Shown: positions 10,784 through 21,954 of the stretch, one piece after another
Numbering within the stretch: position 1 is the stretch's first letter
How the letters are laid out: every line of letters begins with the position of its first letter
Source of the DNA: Sarcomyxa edulis
Taxonomy: Eukaryota; Basidiomycota; Agaricomycetes; Agaricales; Mycenaceae
NCBI GenBank assembly: GCA_009761415.1
Contig: QUOL01000006.1
Span: forward strand, 806,001-870,000
DNA length: 64,000 nt
Reading direction: 5' to 3'
Made by a program: the position numbers and the translations under genes
Notes under the pieces: generated by a model
Told to the model about the DNA's origin: nothing
Databases searched by the model: none
The model's input: only the letters and a program-made list of their open reading frames with translations

Positions 10784-13114
10784 TTACAGCTCATCTGGCA
10801 GAAGTTCGCGGGCAAGTTCCATCGCCTGTTTGGATCGAGGCCGAATAGAACAAACAAAAGGCTTCGGATGCCTGTTCCATCTCATGTCAGTAGACTGTGA
10901 CTTGAGTTAATCAGAAGGGATATTACCGCGTAAAGCCAGAAGTAAAATCCGCATTAGGCGTGATTGGTTTGCAATGCTCGTCCAAGGCCTTTGTCAGGCG
11001 AAGTGTGGCAGTTATGGTAGCGGTGGCTACCCAGATACCAGCTTCTGCAAAATGCCTTCCAGGGCAAACACTACACCGTCGAGTCAATGTGAAGAATGAG
11101 AAAGCGCACGTAGACATCAGAAGTGCCTATGCTCCTCACCGGCGGCCAAAACCAAAAACGGCATCTCGTGGATCCTCAACCTCGATGGATGAGTCCATGA
11201 ACCGTTCGGGACGGAATTCTTCAGGTTGGGGATACGCTCGAGACATAGCCCTAGGATCAACGTCACAAGATCAATTGATGGCTTTGAACTAGGAAGGGTG
11301 TGAAAGAAGTCGAACCATATGTTCGCGATGATCATTGCGTTCTGAGGAATATCGAAATCTCTATAGACATCATCTGTCATGACGCAATGCGGTATACCTG
11401 TAGCAAATTGATTAGAAAGACGCAATGATATGCTTGGGGGGCAATATCTTGCCTAGAGGGACTGGGCAACACCACCTGATCGAATTCATGTCAGCGCGGG
11501 AGAATGACTAGATTAGCACAGTCATCTTACCTATACACTTCTTTGAGAACAGCGTAGAAATATGGAAGAGAATCTGCATCGTCTATACAGGGCAGTCGAT
11601 CGTATCCAACTACTCGATCGATCTCAGCCTGTGCCTTTTCGTAGACGTCTGGGTTCATGACCATTGCGAGGAAAAATGCTGACAGCACGCTCAATGTTGT
11701 ATCTGCGGCAGCTTTATGAAGCGAATGTGAATGATAGTTAGCATCGAAGAGTTATGATTACGGGCCTAAAGAGTATCACCTGCATATAGAGTTCCGGCAG
11801 CGCCTTTTATATCCTCTTCATCTTCCGACGATACCAGATCGTCTCCTTCTTTGCGGTGGGATTCTAGAAGTTTCGACACCAAACAGTTGGCAAGCCCAGA
11901 CCTCTAGGAAACGAAGTCGGTCTGAACATGAAGGTCAAACGTAGAATGTTGCATGCTTTAGACTCGCCATATCGCTTTTGACCATATCGAAAGGAACGTT
12001 CATCATAGTACGAACCGACTTTCGAACATCTAGAGCATTCCTCTTGAACCCAGCCCCCGGAAACCATGTAGGAAGGAACTTCACTGCAGGTCAAAAAAAA
12101 AGGTGCGAGTGGCTGTCAGTAGGACCCTCATTGAGGGCATAATGGATACCCACTCGGAGGGAAAAAGTCCACAAGAGTTGAAGCCGGACTACCAGCTTCG
12201 ACAGTAGCGGTGGCAGCCTCCTCCGCTAAACGAACATAAGCGTCATCTTCGGACTTGACGGTGTGTCCGTAGGCTAGTGAGTTAAAATTAGCCCGCATTC
12301 GATACTTAGCTGTTATGCACCGACCGATTTTCATAACTGGAGATGCGGCGAACCTGAGAGCAGGGATTTAGAAGGATCGTATGCGGACAATGTCTCGTAA
12401 GACAACACCGACCTTCGGATGTGTTTTATAAATAGCTCGGGGGTTTTCAGTAAATTATCGATGAGTATTCCCGTTTCTTCGGATTGAAGAGGACGGTGGT
12501 CCAAGATGGCATGGAGGTTGAAACTTTCGTGTATAAAACGACGATGTTTTCTGAATCTTTCGCCATACGGCATGTGCTAAGATACGAATGAGCGGGACGT
12601 CTGAAAGATCCAGATCAAGCGCGAGACTCACGGTGACTGCAGAATCCCATCCCATACTTGAAGCCGTGCGGTCAGTTGACAACCAAGGACACTATGGACC
12701 AATCGACGTACAGTTCCGTCAACAAGACAAATCGAGGTCTATCGGAATAGATGGCACTCCGTTTCTCCAGTAGATCACGAGCGGCTTGCACCGAGTTTAA
12801 TATAACCACGTCCTTTCCCAGCAGGTGTGCGTAGACCACATCGCCTAATGGTATGCATGGTTTCAAGAAGTCTCATATGTGAATCGAAGGCAGGTACACT
12901 AACCGTATTTTTTGCCCCATTTTTCGAATTCCTTTTCCTGATAATCGTGAGGAATATGACGAAGGTTTCCGATTAAAAAGTCCGGTGGTGGGCCAGGAGG
13001 GTAATGGGGACGAAAAACTCTGAAAAAACGATAAGCTTGGCGAATGGCGACAGCTAAAACGCAGAGTATGGCCCATTCAAGAGCAGTTTTTGGCAATCCG
13101 AAAGTGAAAGGCAT
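10784..13114 (-). CDS. Microsomal cytochrome P450 monooxygenase
   Basis: Multi-exon gene for a complete P450. Starting at the ATG at 13114, a hydrophobic anchor ([18 protein letters not shown]) would hold it in the ER membrane. The proline hinge [17 protein letters not shown] follows. Further landmarks in order are an I-helix AADTTLS (the A-G-x-D/E-T-T region), the ExxR motif in VLKEVYR, a PERF-type motif ([10 protein letters not shown]), and the heme loop [19 protein letters not shown] with the Cys ligand. An intron interrupts the heme loop between RR and VCPG. It ends RELLPDEL. Overall style matches basidiomycete O-methylsterigmatocystin-oxidoreductase-like P450s, but the substrate and CYP family cannot be assigned by eye. 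No premature stop was found when exons were joined. No backbone biosynthetic gene is nearby. Confidence 0.9.
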
Positions 13115-13573
13115 GGTGAGAGGCGCCCTTGGAGGGGAAGAAATGTTGAGTGCAGACTCGATCCTCGACGCAGGCTTTAAAGGATCCTGACGGTCGCCGT
13201 AAATTGACAACCGACAGTCCAATAGATTTATTGGGTCAAGAACCCAGATGAAAGGTTCATCGAAGCGCTCTGAAGGGAAGATAAGCAAAAGGAAGCTCGT
13301 GGGGCAATTAGCCAGGCAGATATCAATAGGACTAGTGTCTGAAAGTTCCCGTGATGGATCCACATGCCCTCTTGGCCAGGGAACAGTCATTGCTTTATGC
13401 GGACCAAATCAGCCCGAGTCGATGGGTACTCATCGAATTATAGTCCCAACGGGTGGTCAGCGCTCAGTGAAGAAGTAAGTCCGGGTCTATCAGATTTATC
13501 CTGGGATATGTCAAGCGGAGAGAAGTCTCGAATTCAACAACACGTCAACATCCAGTGGGCGGAACCGAGGCGT

Positions 13574-13613
13574 CTTTTGAATGCTTTTTTGAATGCTTTT
13601 GAACACTTTTGAG
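13574..13613. repeat. Imperfect tandem CTTTTGAATG repeat
   Basis: Three to four imperfect copies of a 10-12 bp T-rich unit (CTTTTGAATG, CTTTTTTGAATG, CTTTTGAACA, CTTTTGAG) about 460 bp upstream of the P450 start. Confidence 0.75.
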
Positions 13614-14562
13614 CCAAGAAAGCTTCTGTCGGGGCTGTCGGTGTTCACGCTGATCTTTGATGAATTCTGATGACTTTTTGCTGACCGGATGACAACCAGC
13701 TTGGAAAGAAGAAGATGAACTCTATGCCCGATGTCTTCGCTTTTTGCTCTTGCGCATCAGAGGTCGACCAAGGTTCATAGGTGCGGCACCGGAGACAGCA
13801 AAAAGCGGGGGGTTTAGCCAGGAATGAAACAAGGAAAAGCGGAATAAGTAGTGTCGAAATCACCATCGATGAGATGAGTGTTGACTTCAAGTTCATGTTC
13901 AGGGAAAAGTTTCCAAGTCCGCATCTGCAAAGTCACCGAATCGACGCGGACTTCATCTGCCTTCGAACCTCGACCTCCAACTCTCTGTCGAGATTCTGCT
14001 TCACTCATGTCAGATGGAGACCTCTGGGCCGCCCAGGTCCAATCTCGCCTCCGTATCTTGGCTGGCGGTGACGCCAAAGTGCTTCTACGCCCGAACTTCG
14101 GAATCACTCTCAGGCTGCCAATAATAGCGGGCCCGCACATAATCCTAAATATCCACGACCGTATGTGCAAACACCTAAATAACTATTCTATTAGAATTTG
14201 ACACCACATTAGGTTTTCGTAAGTCGGCTTCCGTTGACTGTGAGTCTATGACCATCTTGTAGCGAAGCACGCGTGAGACGCGAGCTACCCACTCAGTGGC
14301 TGCTGAGTGGCTGCTGTGAAACATGATCCTGATGAGAATGAAAGATGAGTATATATTCCAAGAGTCTGATAGCCTTACTCACGCAATTGCACTAGTACTA
14401 AGTAAGCAGCATTCAACTTGAAAGTGTGGAGCTCCACATAAACTCGCGGTCCGAGTCCATTTACCTCTCTTTCGGCCCAAATCCCTAAGTACTCGACTAA
14501 TGATCGATCCTGTCTGATTACCAGGATCGGGCTGGAGGTCTATCGCTCACGCTAATCTGAGG

Positions 14563-15057
14563 ATGTCCTTCTCCCCCGATTTCGAGGGACAAAACCTTGA
14601 ACGTAACGTCATCCGAACTTTCCTCGGTCTCGTTTTGGTATGAGAAGATCCTTGGAATGAGATATCGATCGATGCGAGCACGAGTATTGCCAAGTTAGTA
14701 GCATCTCACTCGGGTCATATACAGGTAAGTAGGTTACCGCTCTTCACTGGGACCCGACTGGCTGACAACGAACGTCAGGATCAATTTGCCAGATGCCCGC
14801 AGGAAAACACATGCTTATGTTACGCTGTTTGTCCTACTGGTGCCGGGAAAAGTCAACATCTTCCCAACAAGCGATCGTGTACTGTCGAGTTAACCCAAGC
14901 GGACGTCCGTGCGCCATACTGGGTTATGAGCTGGCAAGCTCGATGTGGTCGACTAAACGCTACTTGTCACGTACGCAGGCATGCGCATATGATTCCTGGA
15001 AGCCAGTTCGCCCGTTTTCCCAAGACGATGGCAGTGGCAACGTCACGAACATCATGA
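14563..15057 (+). CDS. Tentative small Cys-rich protein
   Basis: A weak candidate. Three exons (14563-14637, 14695-14724, 14779-15057) join in phase to 127 residues. The second intron has a good GTAAGT donor, and a hydrophobic run (TFLGLVLLVASHSG) is created across the first splice. The third exon is Cys-rich, with RCPQENTCLCYAVCPTG near its start and further Cys later. No family is recognised. The N-terminus lacks a classical signal peptide because the hydrophobic run begins near residue 20. It may be a chance chain of open frames in a gene-poor region. Confidence 0.2.
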
Positions 15058-17333
15058 ACCCCTGTGACAAGTTGATGTGAACTCGATTCTGTGAGAAAAA
15101 AACCGTGTATTTCACTCAGGTGGTATGTAATTCGATGAGATCTAGATCCTATGTGGCAACTCTCTATGTGGCGACAATGATGATGGACGAATAGGCACGA
15201 GAACAACCTAGAGCAAAAAAGTCCAAAACCACCGAGCGTGTCGGGGAAATCATGAGATGAACCTCTCTTTTGACCCCATATATCCCCATCTCTTCGCGTC
15301 ACGGTCATATGGCACGTATGCCACTCTTCTTCCAGAGCGCCGAAAAAGGAGGGCTAGTGTGGCAAAAGTTGATTTGATGATAGACAAGCTTACTGGAACA
15401 AATGCAACCGTGAGCAAGAAGGCAGGAAGAGACTAAGGGATACCACACATCCCTGACTCCTCTAAGTGGCTGTCTGCGGTGGGTACGATGGTACCGGTCA
15501 GTCAGCACGGAAGAATCGCTCAGGGATTCCAGATTACAAGAGTCGAATACGAAGCTGAGTCCTTCGGTCTTAAGCCGGGATCCGGGTACAACTGCCTATC
15601 AGTCTGCTTCATGGGGCCTGCCGGCTTGTTGTATTTCACCGAGGCTGTTGGCGTATATGATGAAGACAGAATTTGTGTCCATCCGATAATCTGAAGTTCC
15701 GACAAAAACAGAAGTCGAAGGAAGCATTCAGGAACTCAGGAAAAGTTCCGCAGAACACTTATCAGGTCTCCGCCCCAGGCTCAGACTGCCTCTCGAAATT
15801 ATAGCGCAGGCAATCAGAAACGCATGTTGTCCCCGCTGAGAGAAATGAGCCGGCGAAAGCGAGATGATCCTGGAAGTGTCGGCATCAGTTGCAAACGAAC
15901 AATAGTGATGAACGAACGAGCCGTCATTCTGGCTGCTAATGTGGAGAAAGAAGCGAAGAGCCTTCGGTGTCATTGGCATGTGTACATGGTTCTGGAGTTT
16001 CGAGGTAGTAGGCTTTCGACGATAGCATGCAAATGGAACGAAGGAGGATGCAAGGCCTTGAGCAGCTGCTCAATCTTTATTTTTGACACTGCACAAAAGC
16101 CCATAGTAGGTATTGAACTTGGGAATATGCCGTGGGTTCCGTGCAAGCAAAGCAGCACTTACCTTCTCGTTGGGAGACAACACAAACTAACAAGACTGCT
16201 CATAAGAGTCACGGACTTCGTCTGTCAACTCGGGAGGGAGATAATGAGGGTAATTGGGACACACGAGAAGACGGAAACAGCAAAATTAGATATGTGCGAT
16301 GCATGCCACTGGGTGGAATGAATTGCTCGAAAATAATCCTACGACTTTCTAAACATCGGGACTGGTACAATAGACAACTTGACGCACTATAGAGTTCTCA
16401 ATTGAGGAGGGCCTCACATCGAGCGCCAGAGTAATCCGGCGTCGGGCAGTCGGGTCAAATTTTCGAAGCCTTCGACGGAGACGCCCTCCTTGGACCCGCG
16501 AACATCAATGTTCTCTTCTCCAAATGGGGTTTTCCGATCCGCGGGAGATTTTATAAACAGCTTCGTCCAGTCGTTTTCGACTTCAGGAACCTGCTGACAA
16601 TTTGGGAGCCTATTCTCCGAGCTGCTCGGGTGAAATACCTGATGAAGGGCCAAAAGGGCGCCTAGACTGGCCTTCCTTGCAGATTCCAAGGTGCCAGACT
16701 GCATGATTAACGATAGCTACGATCGATAAACATAGACCCTGTTGGGAATACGTCCCTTCGAAACAACAGGTGAGGAAAGTGGGGCTTCTCGGAACTTTAA
16801 GTCCTGCCCGCTACCCATCCGTTTTGGAATTTGTAGGACATGATTGCGCGAACTATCGCAAGCTTCAGGGAACACAATCCATCAACAATGTGGCATGGGG
16901 GATGGACGACGAAGCCCTGGTACGATCTCGATTAGAGCTAGAGGTGCAAGTGGAACAGAAGCAAAAAATAACAACCGAGTCACCGGTATGTGGAGCTAGA
17001 GTATGCAGAGATTCTGCTTCAAGTTTGCGTCCAATATGTCCGTGTCGTTGGTGTTAAAATCGTGATACGGCGCAGGTCAGCAAATTTTCGTTCTTCCAGA
17101 TCGGGAGATATCACATACACGTGATCATGACAGGGTACGCGACTGTCACGCATATGGTCACGTCTAGACATTGATCATATGAGGCTGGGACTTATTGCAA
17201 CCATCTGCGAGTCATATAGATGACGATTGTCGAATTTATCTCCCCAAGATCAGTTTTAATTCAACACAAAGTCTAAAGGGACCAATACTGAACCGCCACC
17301 TGTTTGTTCTTCGCGACATTCCCTCGCCCTATG

Positions 17334-17879
17334 TCACGCGTTCTCCTTCCTTGAGGATTCGTCGGAGGAAAATGACTCGAATCCCGTCAAAGGCGAGTAC
17401 TGTAGCTGAAATGTGTTATTTGGGTATACAATTGCCCGACATTGACGACAATGCATCGAACTTACCTCCATGTGATCAGTATTGGCCGTGACCAGTGTCT
17501 CGACATCTTTGTCGAGCAACCCGATTGAGTGTCCTTCATTGATCAAAATATCGAGCGCGGGACTGTCTAGTGAGAAAGGATGACTTCGAAGAGTTATGAT
17601 GCAAGGCTCACCGTCACTTTCGCTGGTGACCCTTTGGCGTTTCCTCGACTTTTCGGGGATGCATTGATCTTCACCGGTCTCATAGATCCTCGCTCTTGTC
17701 GTGTCCTGCTTCCTTCTCTCAACTTCAATACTACCTCGCAGGTACTCGATCTCCCTTTCCAGACTCTCGCATTGGAGCGTTAACGCGTCATTTTGTTCGT
17801 CGTATTTGGCGAGTCGGTCAAGTAGGGCAGGGATTTGAGTTACGATGGTGCATGCTAGAGGAAGAACGGCGGGCCCCAT
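17334..17879 (-). CDS. Hypothetical coiled-coil protein with basic nuclear-type motif
   Basis: An open frame of 181 codons, or 159 residues if a 66 nt in-frame intron (GTAAGT donor near 17467, acceptor CTACAG near 17402) is removed. An N-terminal heptad-rich helix (LLDRLAKYDEQNDALTLQCE then SLEREIEYLRGSIEVERRKQ) predicts a coiled coil. A basic cluster KSRKRQRV follows, resembling a nuclear localisation signal. Then come a hydrophobic segment (SPALDILINEGHSIGLLDKD) and a Ser/Asp-rich tail. With the intron retained the tail gains a CRQC pair. I recognise no family. It diverges from the coiled-coil gene starting at 18094. Confidence 0.55.
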   Translation of the reverse strand: MGPAVLPLACTIVTQIPALLDRLAKYDEQNDALTLQCESLEREIEYLRGSIEVERRKQDTTRARIYETGEDQCIPEKSRKRQRVTSESDGEPCIITLRSHPFSLDSPALDILINEGHSIGLLDKDVETLVTANTDHMEVSSMHCRQCRAIVYPNNTFQLQYSPLTGFESFSSDESSRKENA

Positions 17880-18093
17880 TGATGTAGTGTATATTTATGG
17901 GTGTAGCGGATAGTAGGAGTAGAACGAAGACCGAGTTCCTTGCGGAACGCTATGGAGGCTGACTTCGTCTACAGTCTCTCGATCATTGTCAGCCTCAGAA
18001 ATCAACTGTGATAAAATTGGCTCCTCAGCTGGGCAACAAATCGCTACTTATCACTCGACTCTCAACGAGACGCCTTTCCGGGTCGAGTCTACC

Positions 18094-18987
18094 ATGGATG
18101 CTGATTCCACGAGAACCGTGCAGGATAGTATCATCTTACAGTCCGTCGGGCACTCGTCCCCGACCTTTGACGTGCTACATACCGCCCGATTGTTGGAAGC
18201 CCAGCTTCGATCCATAGAAACAATGTGTGAAGACAGAAAAGCACAACGAGCGTTCAATCGCAAGCGCGCTGACGAGCTGGACAAACTCTTGACATCCTTA
18301 CGAGCTCTGGAGCAACGCGAGAAGAACACGTCTTTGAAGCTATCCAAGATATGGGCGAAAAGTTGTGGTATCGATGTAGGAAGACCTGGTGTTATGTCGG
18401 TGGTTCAAACCTACGGTATTACACCGTATATGAGGCAAGCTCCGAGGGGCTTGAATCAGGACGGCGTCAGCGGGGGCGACCAAAGAACTCATGTGATGGA
18501 TAGCATCGCACTCTTCGATGGTCCCACTCTCTACAGATTTGAAGATACGAAGGAGATGACAGAGGAGACAATGATGGAGGACAAGGAAGATCACGATCGT
18601 GCTCGACCACCACAGAGGGGGGACCACCTCCTTGACTCTACTTGGCGGAGCCCACTGCCGCTGTTAGCCGACGCAATCGAGGAGGAGCACCACCACGATC
18701 AGCAGCTATATTCGATCTCTTTCAGTTCGTCGTCTGTCAACGGATCTTCACAGACAAATCTTTTGGAATCGAGGCCGCAGTTCCTTCGAAGACGCCTAGT
18801 CGCTTTCGATTCCGCTAACGATGGGAATACGAAGACCACGACAGGACAGGACAGCGAGACAGGGCCGGTCAGGAAGAGGAGAAAGACGTTCTCGGACGAT
18901 ACCGAAGAGAAGGGGGATGCAGGGGTCCAAGATTATTCCACGAAATCCACCAAGAGGTCCTGGAAGCTTCGCCGGGGACGAGCATGA
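18094..18987 (+). CDS. Hypothetical coiled-coil protein with basic nuclear-type motif
   Basis: A single open frame of 297 residues from the ATG at 18094 (context ACCATGG). The frame is open further upstream but contains no earlier ATG. Residues ~25-85 form a helix-rich region (LHTARLLEAQLRSIETMCED then KRADELDKLLTSLRALEQRE), likely a coiled coil. The middle is acidic with Met/Glu runs (KEMTEETMMEDKEDHDR) and a His patch (EEEHHHDQQ). The C-terminus has a basic cluster VRKRRKTF and ends KRSWKLRRGRA, consistent with nuclear localisation or nucleic-acid contact. No known domain is recognised. It has the same layout as its divergent neighbour: N-terminal coiled coil, then basic cluster. Confidence 0.6.
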   Translation: MDADSTRTVQDSIILQSVGHSSPTFDVLHTARLLEAQLRSIETMCEDRKAQRAFNRKRADELDKLLTSLRALEQREKNTSLKLSKIWAKSCGIDVGRPGVMSVVQTYGITPYMRQAPRGLNQDGVSGGDQRTHVMDSIALFDGPTLYRFEDTKEMTEETMMEDKEDHDRARPPQRGDHLLDSTWRSPLPLLADAIEEEHHHDQQLYSISFSSSSVNGSSQTNLLESRPQFLRRRLVAFDSANDGNTKTTTGQDSETGPVRKRRKTFSDDTEEKGDAGVQDYSTKSTKRSWKLRRGRA

Positions 18988-19513
18988 ACGTTGTGACTAT
19001 GTAACTCCCAGTCGGCCTCCGTTTCCCATTCTTACGTCCAAATAGGGTGTTGAATCGAGAATATCTCCTTCGTCTATTCGCATACGGGCATTTTGGTTTA
19101 TGACAGTTCGTAATTTGGTGTTCGAAAGATAGGCTGCAAGTGCCCGAGTTATCTACTCTGCGTTTGATTCGGAATTAGGGTAATTAAGGGGATTCTTATG
19201 AAACTACGTACGTATGTGCGAAAGGAGATATTTCTAGAGCGCGTGCCACTCTTCTCAGTTCCTAGAGAAGCGAATTCAAGAATTTGCATGTGTGAAACAT
19301 TAGTACCGCCATGCTGTCTCATTAGTCCTTCAATGTGAAGCGACAACCCGAAAGGTAGCCGTGCGGGACGTAGTGCTGCGAAAAGAAAAGACGTTACCTC
19401 ACAAAGTAGCGCCCGGAACGAGAGACTAGAAAGAACTTGGGGTCACAAAATGATCAATATTTTCTGGTTGATCGTATGCAGAGAAGCATTTGTTGTGGGC
19501 AGGATAACATGGT
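18988..19513. other. Convergent intergenic region
   Basis: About 530 bp between the 3' ends of the coiled-coil gene and the oxidase gene. It presumably holds both 3' untranslated regions. No gene or repeat is recognised. Confidence 0.4.
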
Positions 19514-21571
19514 TTAGTTATCGCTGCCTTCATCATGTCTCCAACCAGGCATTTCTGCCAAGTCTTTCGGGGGAGGGCCGCCTCGACCAGTATGATCTGG
19601 GTCACCGCGCCCAGGACGCCAGCCCCAAACTTTATTTTCTTCTTCAGAGAACTACATGGCATGACACGTATCAGCTGCTTTGATTCGAATGATTCTGGAA
19701 GTGCACTCACTTTCCCTTCGAGCATGTCTGCAATGTAAGACCCTACGATAGGAAGATATTTGAAGGTATGTCTAGCTTTCGAGATCAGAAACCAACGTCA
19801 TAGCTTCAAACTGAATACACATACCCACTGTCACCAGTAGCGAGGTACAACCCCTTCCACCGAGGATCCTCGCACAAAAGCCACTGGGCATCAGGGGTAT
19901 CTATATAAGAATGGAAATATTCTAGTGATGATTTCGCGCCCGCACTAATTCAACGCGCCTGTGCACCAGCAAACGGCTTGATTGATGAGTTCCCTACCCT
20001 CGAATTGAGGAAGTAGTACTTTGATAAGTCTCTTGATTTCTTCTAGAGACTCAGTAGGCATGGTGTCTGTTGGGTGAGAAGCATGGGATCTTGGAACAGA
20101 GATCGTCGTAGGTTTCTCAGCACCGAACGGTGTGTGTTCAACGAGATGCGTGAAGCCTGGGAATTCGTTACATAGTTTCAAGAGTCCCGTTTCACGAGGC
20201 TCGAAAAAGAAGCCCTGTTGCACCGTCATAAGGAGATGATAGCGAGAGAGAATGACGATATACTCACAAGGTCCCCGTTATACAAGACTGGGATCCCCTT
20301 GAGAGAAGCAGACTCTTCTGGCGTAAGTTGGAGGTGAGCATAGACCCAGCACTATAGAAGCAGTGAGTAATTTGGAAAGTGCCGATACATCTATATATAC
20401 TCGTACCTTTGATTCACACTGTCCCTTTAGGTCAATTAGCGTAGGTGACCAGGCACCTGTAGCAAGCACTACGCGATCTGCAAGCCATTTTGAGCCGTCA
20501 ACGGCAAGTACGCCAATACATGTTTGCCCGTCCTCTGATAAGATAGGTTCCTTGAAGGTGCCTGCTCTATGGACGCATATAACTTCAGCATAGCAGTGCA
20601 AAAGAAGATGTGAATATGCTCACGGTCCGAAGGTAGACTTGACTCCTAACTTCATTAGCTCTCTTCCGACTGAGTCGAGAGCATCTCTAGCTGCTACCCA
20701 TCCCGCATTACTATTGAAGAGGCCTTTCCAGCCCTTCAAAAGTCGTATTAGACGCATTACATAGTAAAGTCGGAAGTATTTGGCTCACTTTGATATCAGA
20801 ATTCTTCAAATGAGGTGCTTTCCTGACGATATCGTCTTCCGTCTCCAGCCATTCCACGTATCCATCCATGCCAGAAGCCACAAGTCCGTCGTAGCGTGCA
20901 CGAATGTCAGCGATACCATGCAGACTGAATTCCCCATTGAGCTATATCCAAGAGATGATTTTGAGCAAAGACATTAATATTGTTCATCGAAGATGAGACA
21001 TCAACCTCTCCAGTGCGATGGAAGTACGGCTTGAAAATTCCATCAGTCTGCCACGCTTTCACTGTTTCTTCTCCCAGCTTCGCAGATAGGCCGGACGAGC
21101 TAGTGTTCGCGCAAATCTAGCATAGTGATGAGTCTTCCCGAGGCAGACGATCAGCCCTCGTGCCTCGAGATATTTTTGTCTAGCAGATCAATGACCGTCG
21201 GTGAAAACGCACCTTGTTGATGTCATTTCCGGCGGAGTCAGAGCTTGGGATTTCGTAAGTATCCAATATTCGGATGTTTTTGTATCCTCGTCTCGCAAGA
21301 TGAAGAGCCGTTGAAGAGCCCATGGTACCTCCGCCACCTACTATGATGATTCTTGGTCGTGTCAGCATCGATTCATACATATGTGAGCACTTGGTGCGTA
21401 CGAGGATTCATGGTTAAGAGGGGAGATAACAGATGGACTGCTACTCGACGTGGGTTGCTCGGCCGTAGATGTTGCTAGAGCTCCAGCGCTTTTGCCCGGA
21501 ATTATGAACCGTGACAACCTCTTCAGAGTGGCTAAAACCCCAGCTTCAGCTGTAGGATCCTGATGCGACAT
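19514..21571 (-). CDS. FAD-dependent fructosyl-amino-acid oxidase (amadoriase)-like enzyme
   Basis: Multi-exon flavoenzyme of the sarcosine oxidase/amadoriase (DAO) family, which oxidises N-substituted amino acids and releases H2O2. The Rossmann FAD-binding start is IIIVGGGGTMGSSTALHLAR. The family motif SAGNDINK follows, then ADRVVLATGAWSPTLIDL. The C-terminal flavin region reads CWCTDTPDAQWLLCEDPRWK then GLYLATGDSG, where the first motif holds the Cys that covalently binds FAD in this family. The last exon restores the typical ending GWRPGRGDPDHTGRGG. The start is uncertain. An exon from 21571 adds ~58 Ser/Thr-rich residues and splices in frame (intron near 21350-21400) directly onto IIIVGGGG. 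Alternatively translation begins at 21380 (MYESMLTRP). Saccharopine oxidase is a possible alternative function. Confidence 0.88.
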
Positions 21572-21954
21572 GGTGGTTCGAGTAAACCGAGCTCGAGCTA
21601 GCCATGGGCCATGGCGATAAAGAGATAAGAGTTATCGTCCGCTAAAATATATAAACACGAACGAAACTCGATCAGACTCCAAACCTGGCCAACTCCAAAC
21701 CAGACGTTGGAATATAATTTCATCCTCGGATACATCATGATGATTGTGTGAGAAACGAGTAGATATGTAGAGAAAATAATAAGTACAGTAGTAGATGATG
21801 TGGAAGATAGAAATCATAGGATGAGGATTTTTCGTGAATCGTGAAGATGTTGAAGGGCATGATACAAAATTTGGAGAAAACGCTGGAAGGATATGCAGGG
21901 TATAACAGAGATATGTATGCACACGTCAGGGTGGTGCATGGATGACCGAGAAAA

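Larger units (their letters stand above)
13115..17333. other. Gene-poor stretch with only tentative coding
   Basis: About 4.2 kb without a confident gene. It has scattered short frames on both strands (for example minus 13814-14170, plus 15824-16321, minus 16414-16704). One weak spliced candidate lies at 14563-15057 and is listed separately. A tandem AGTGGCTGCTG pair lies near 14294-14318, and a CACGTG E-box near 17118. I recognise no transposon ends or known domain here. Confidence 0.35.

Noticed and set aside
17334..18987. Homeodomain mating-type locus (divergent gene pair)
   Set aside because: The divergent layout fits, but neither protein contains a homeodomain WFxNxR-type helix, and the usual flanking gene MIP1 is not seen.
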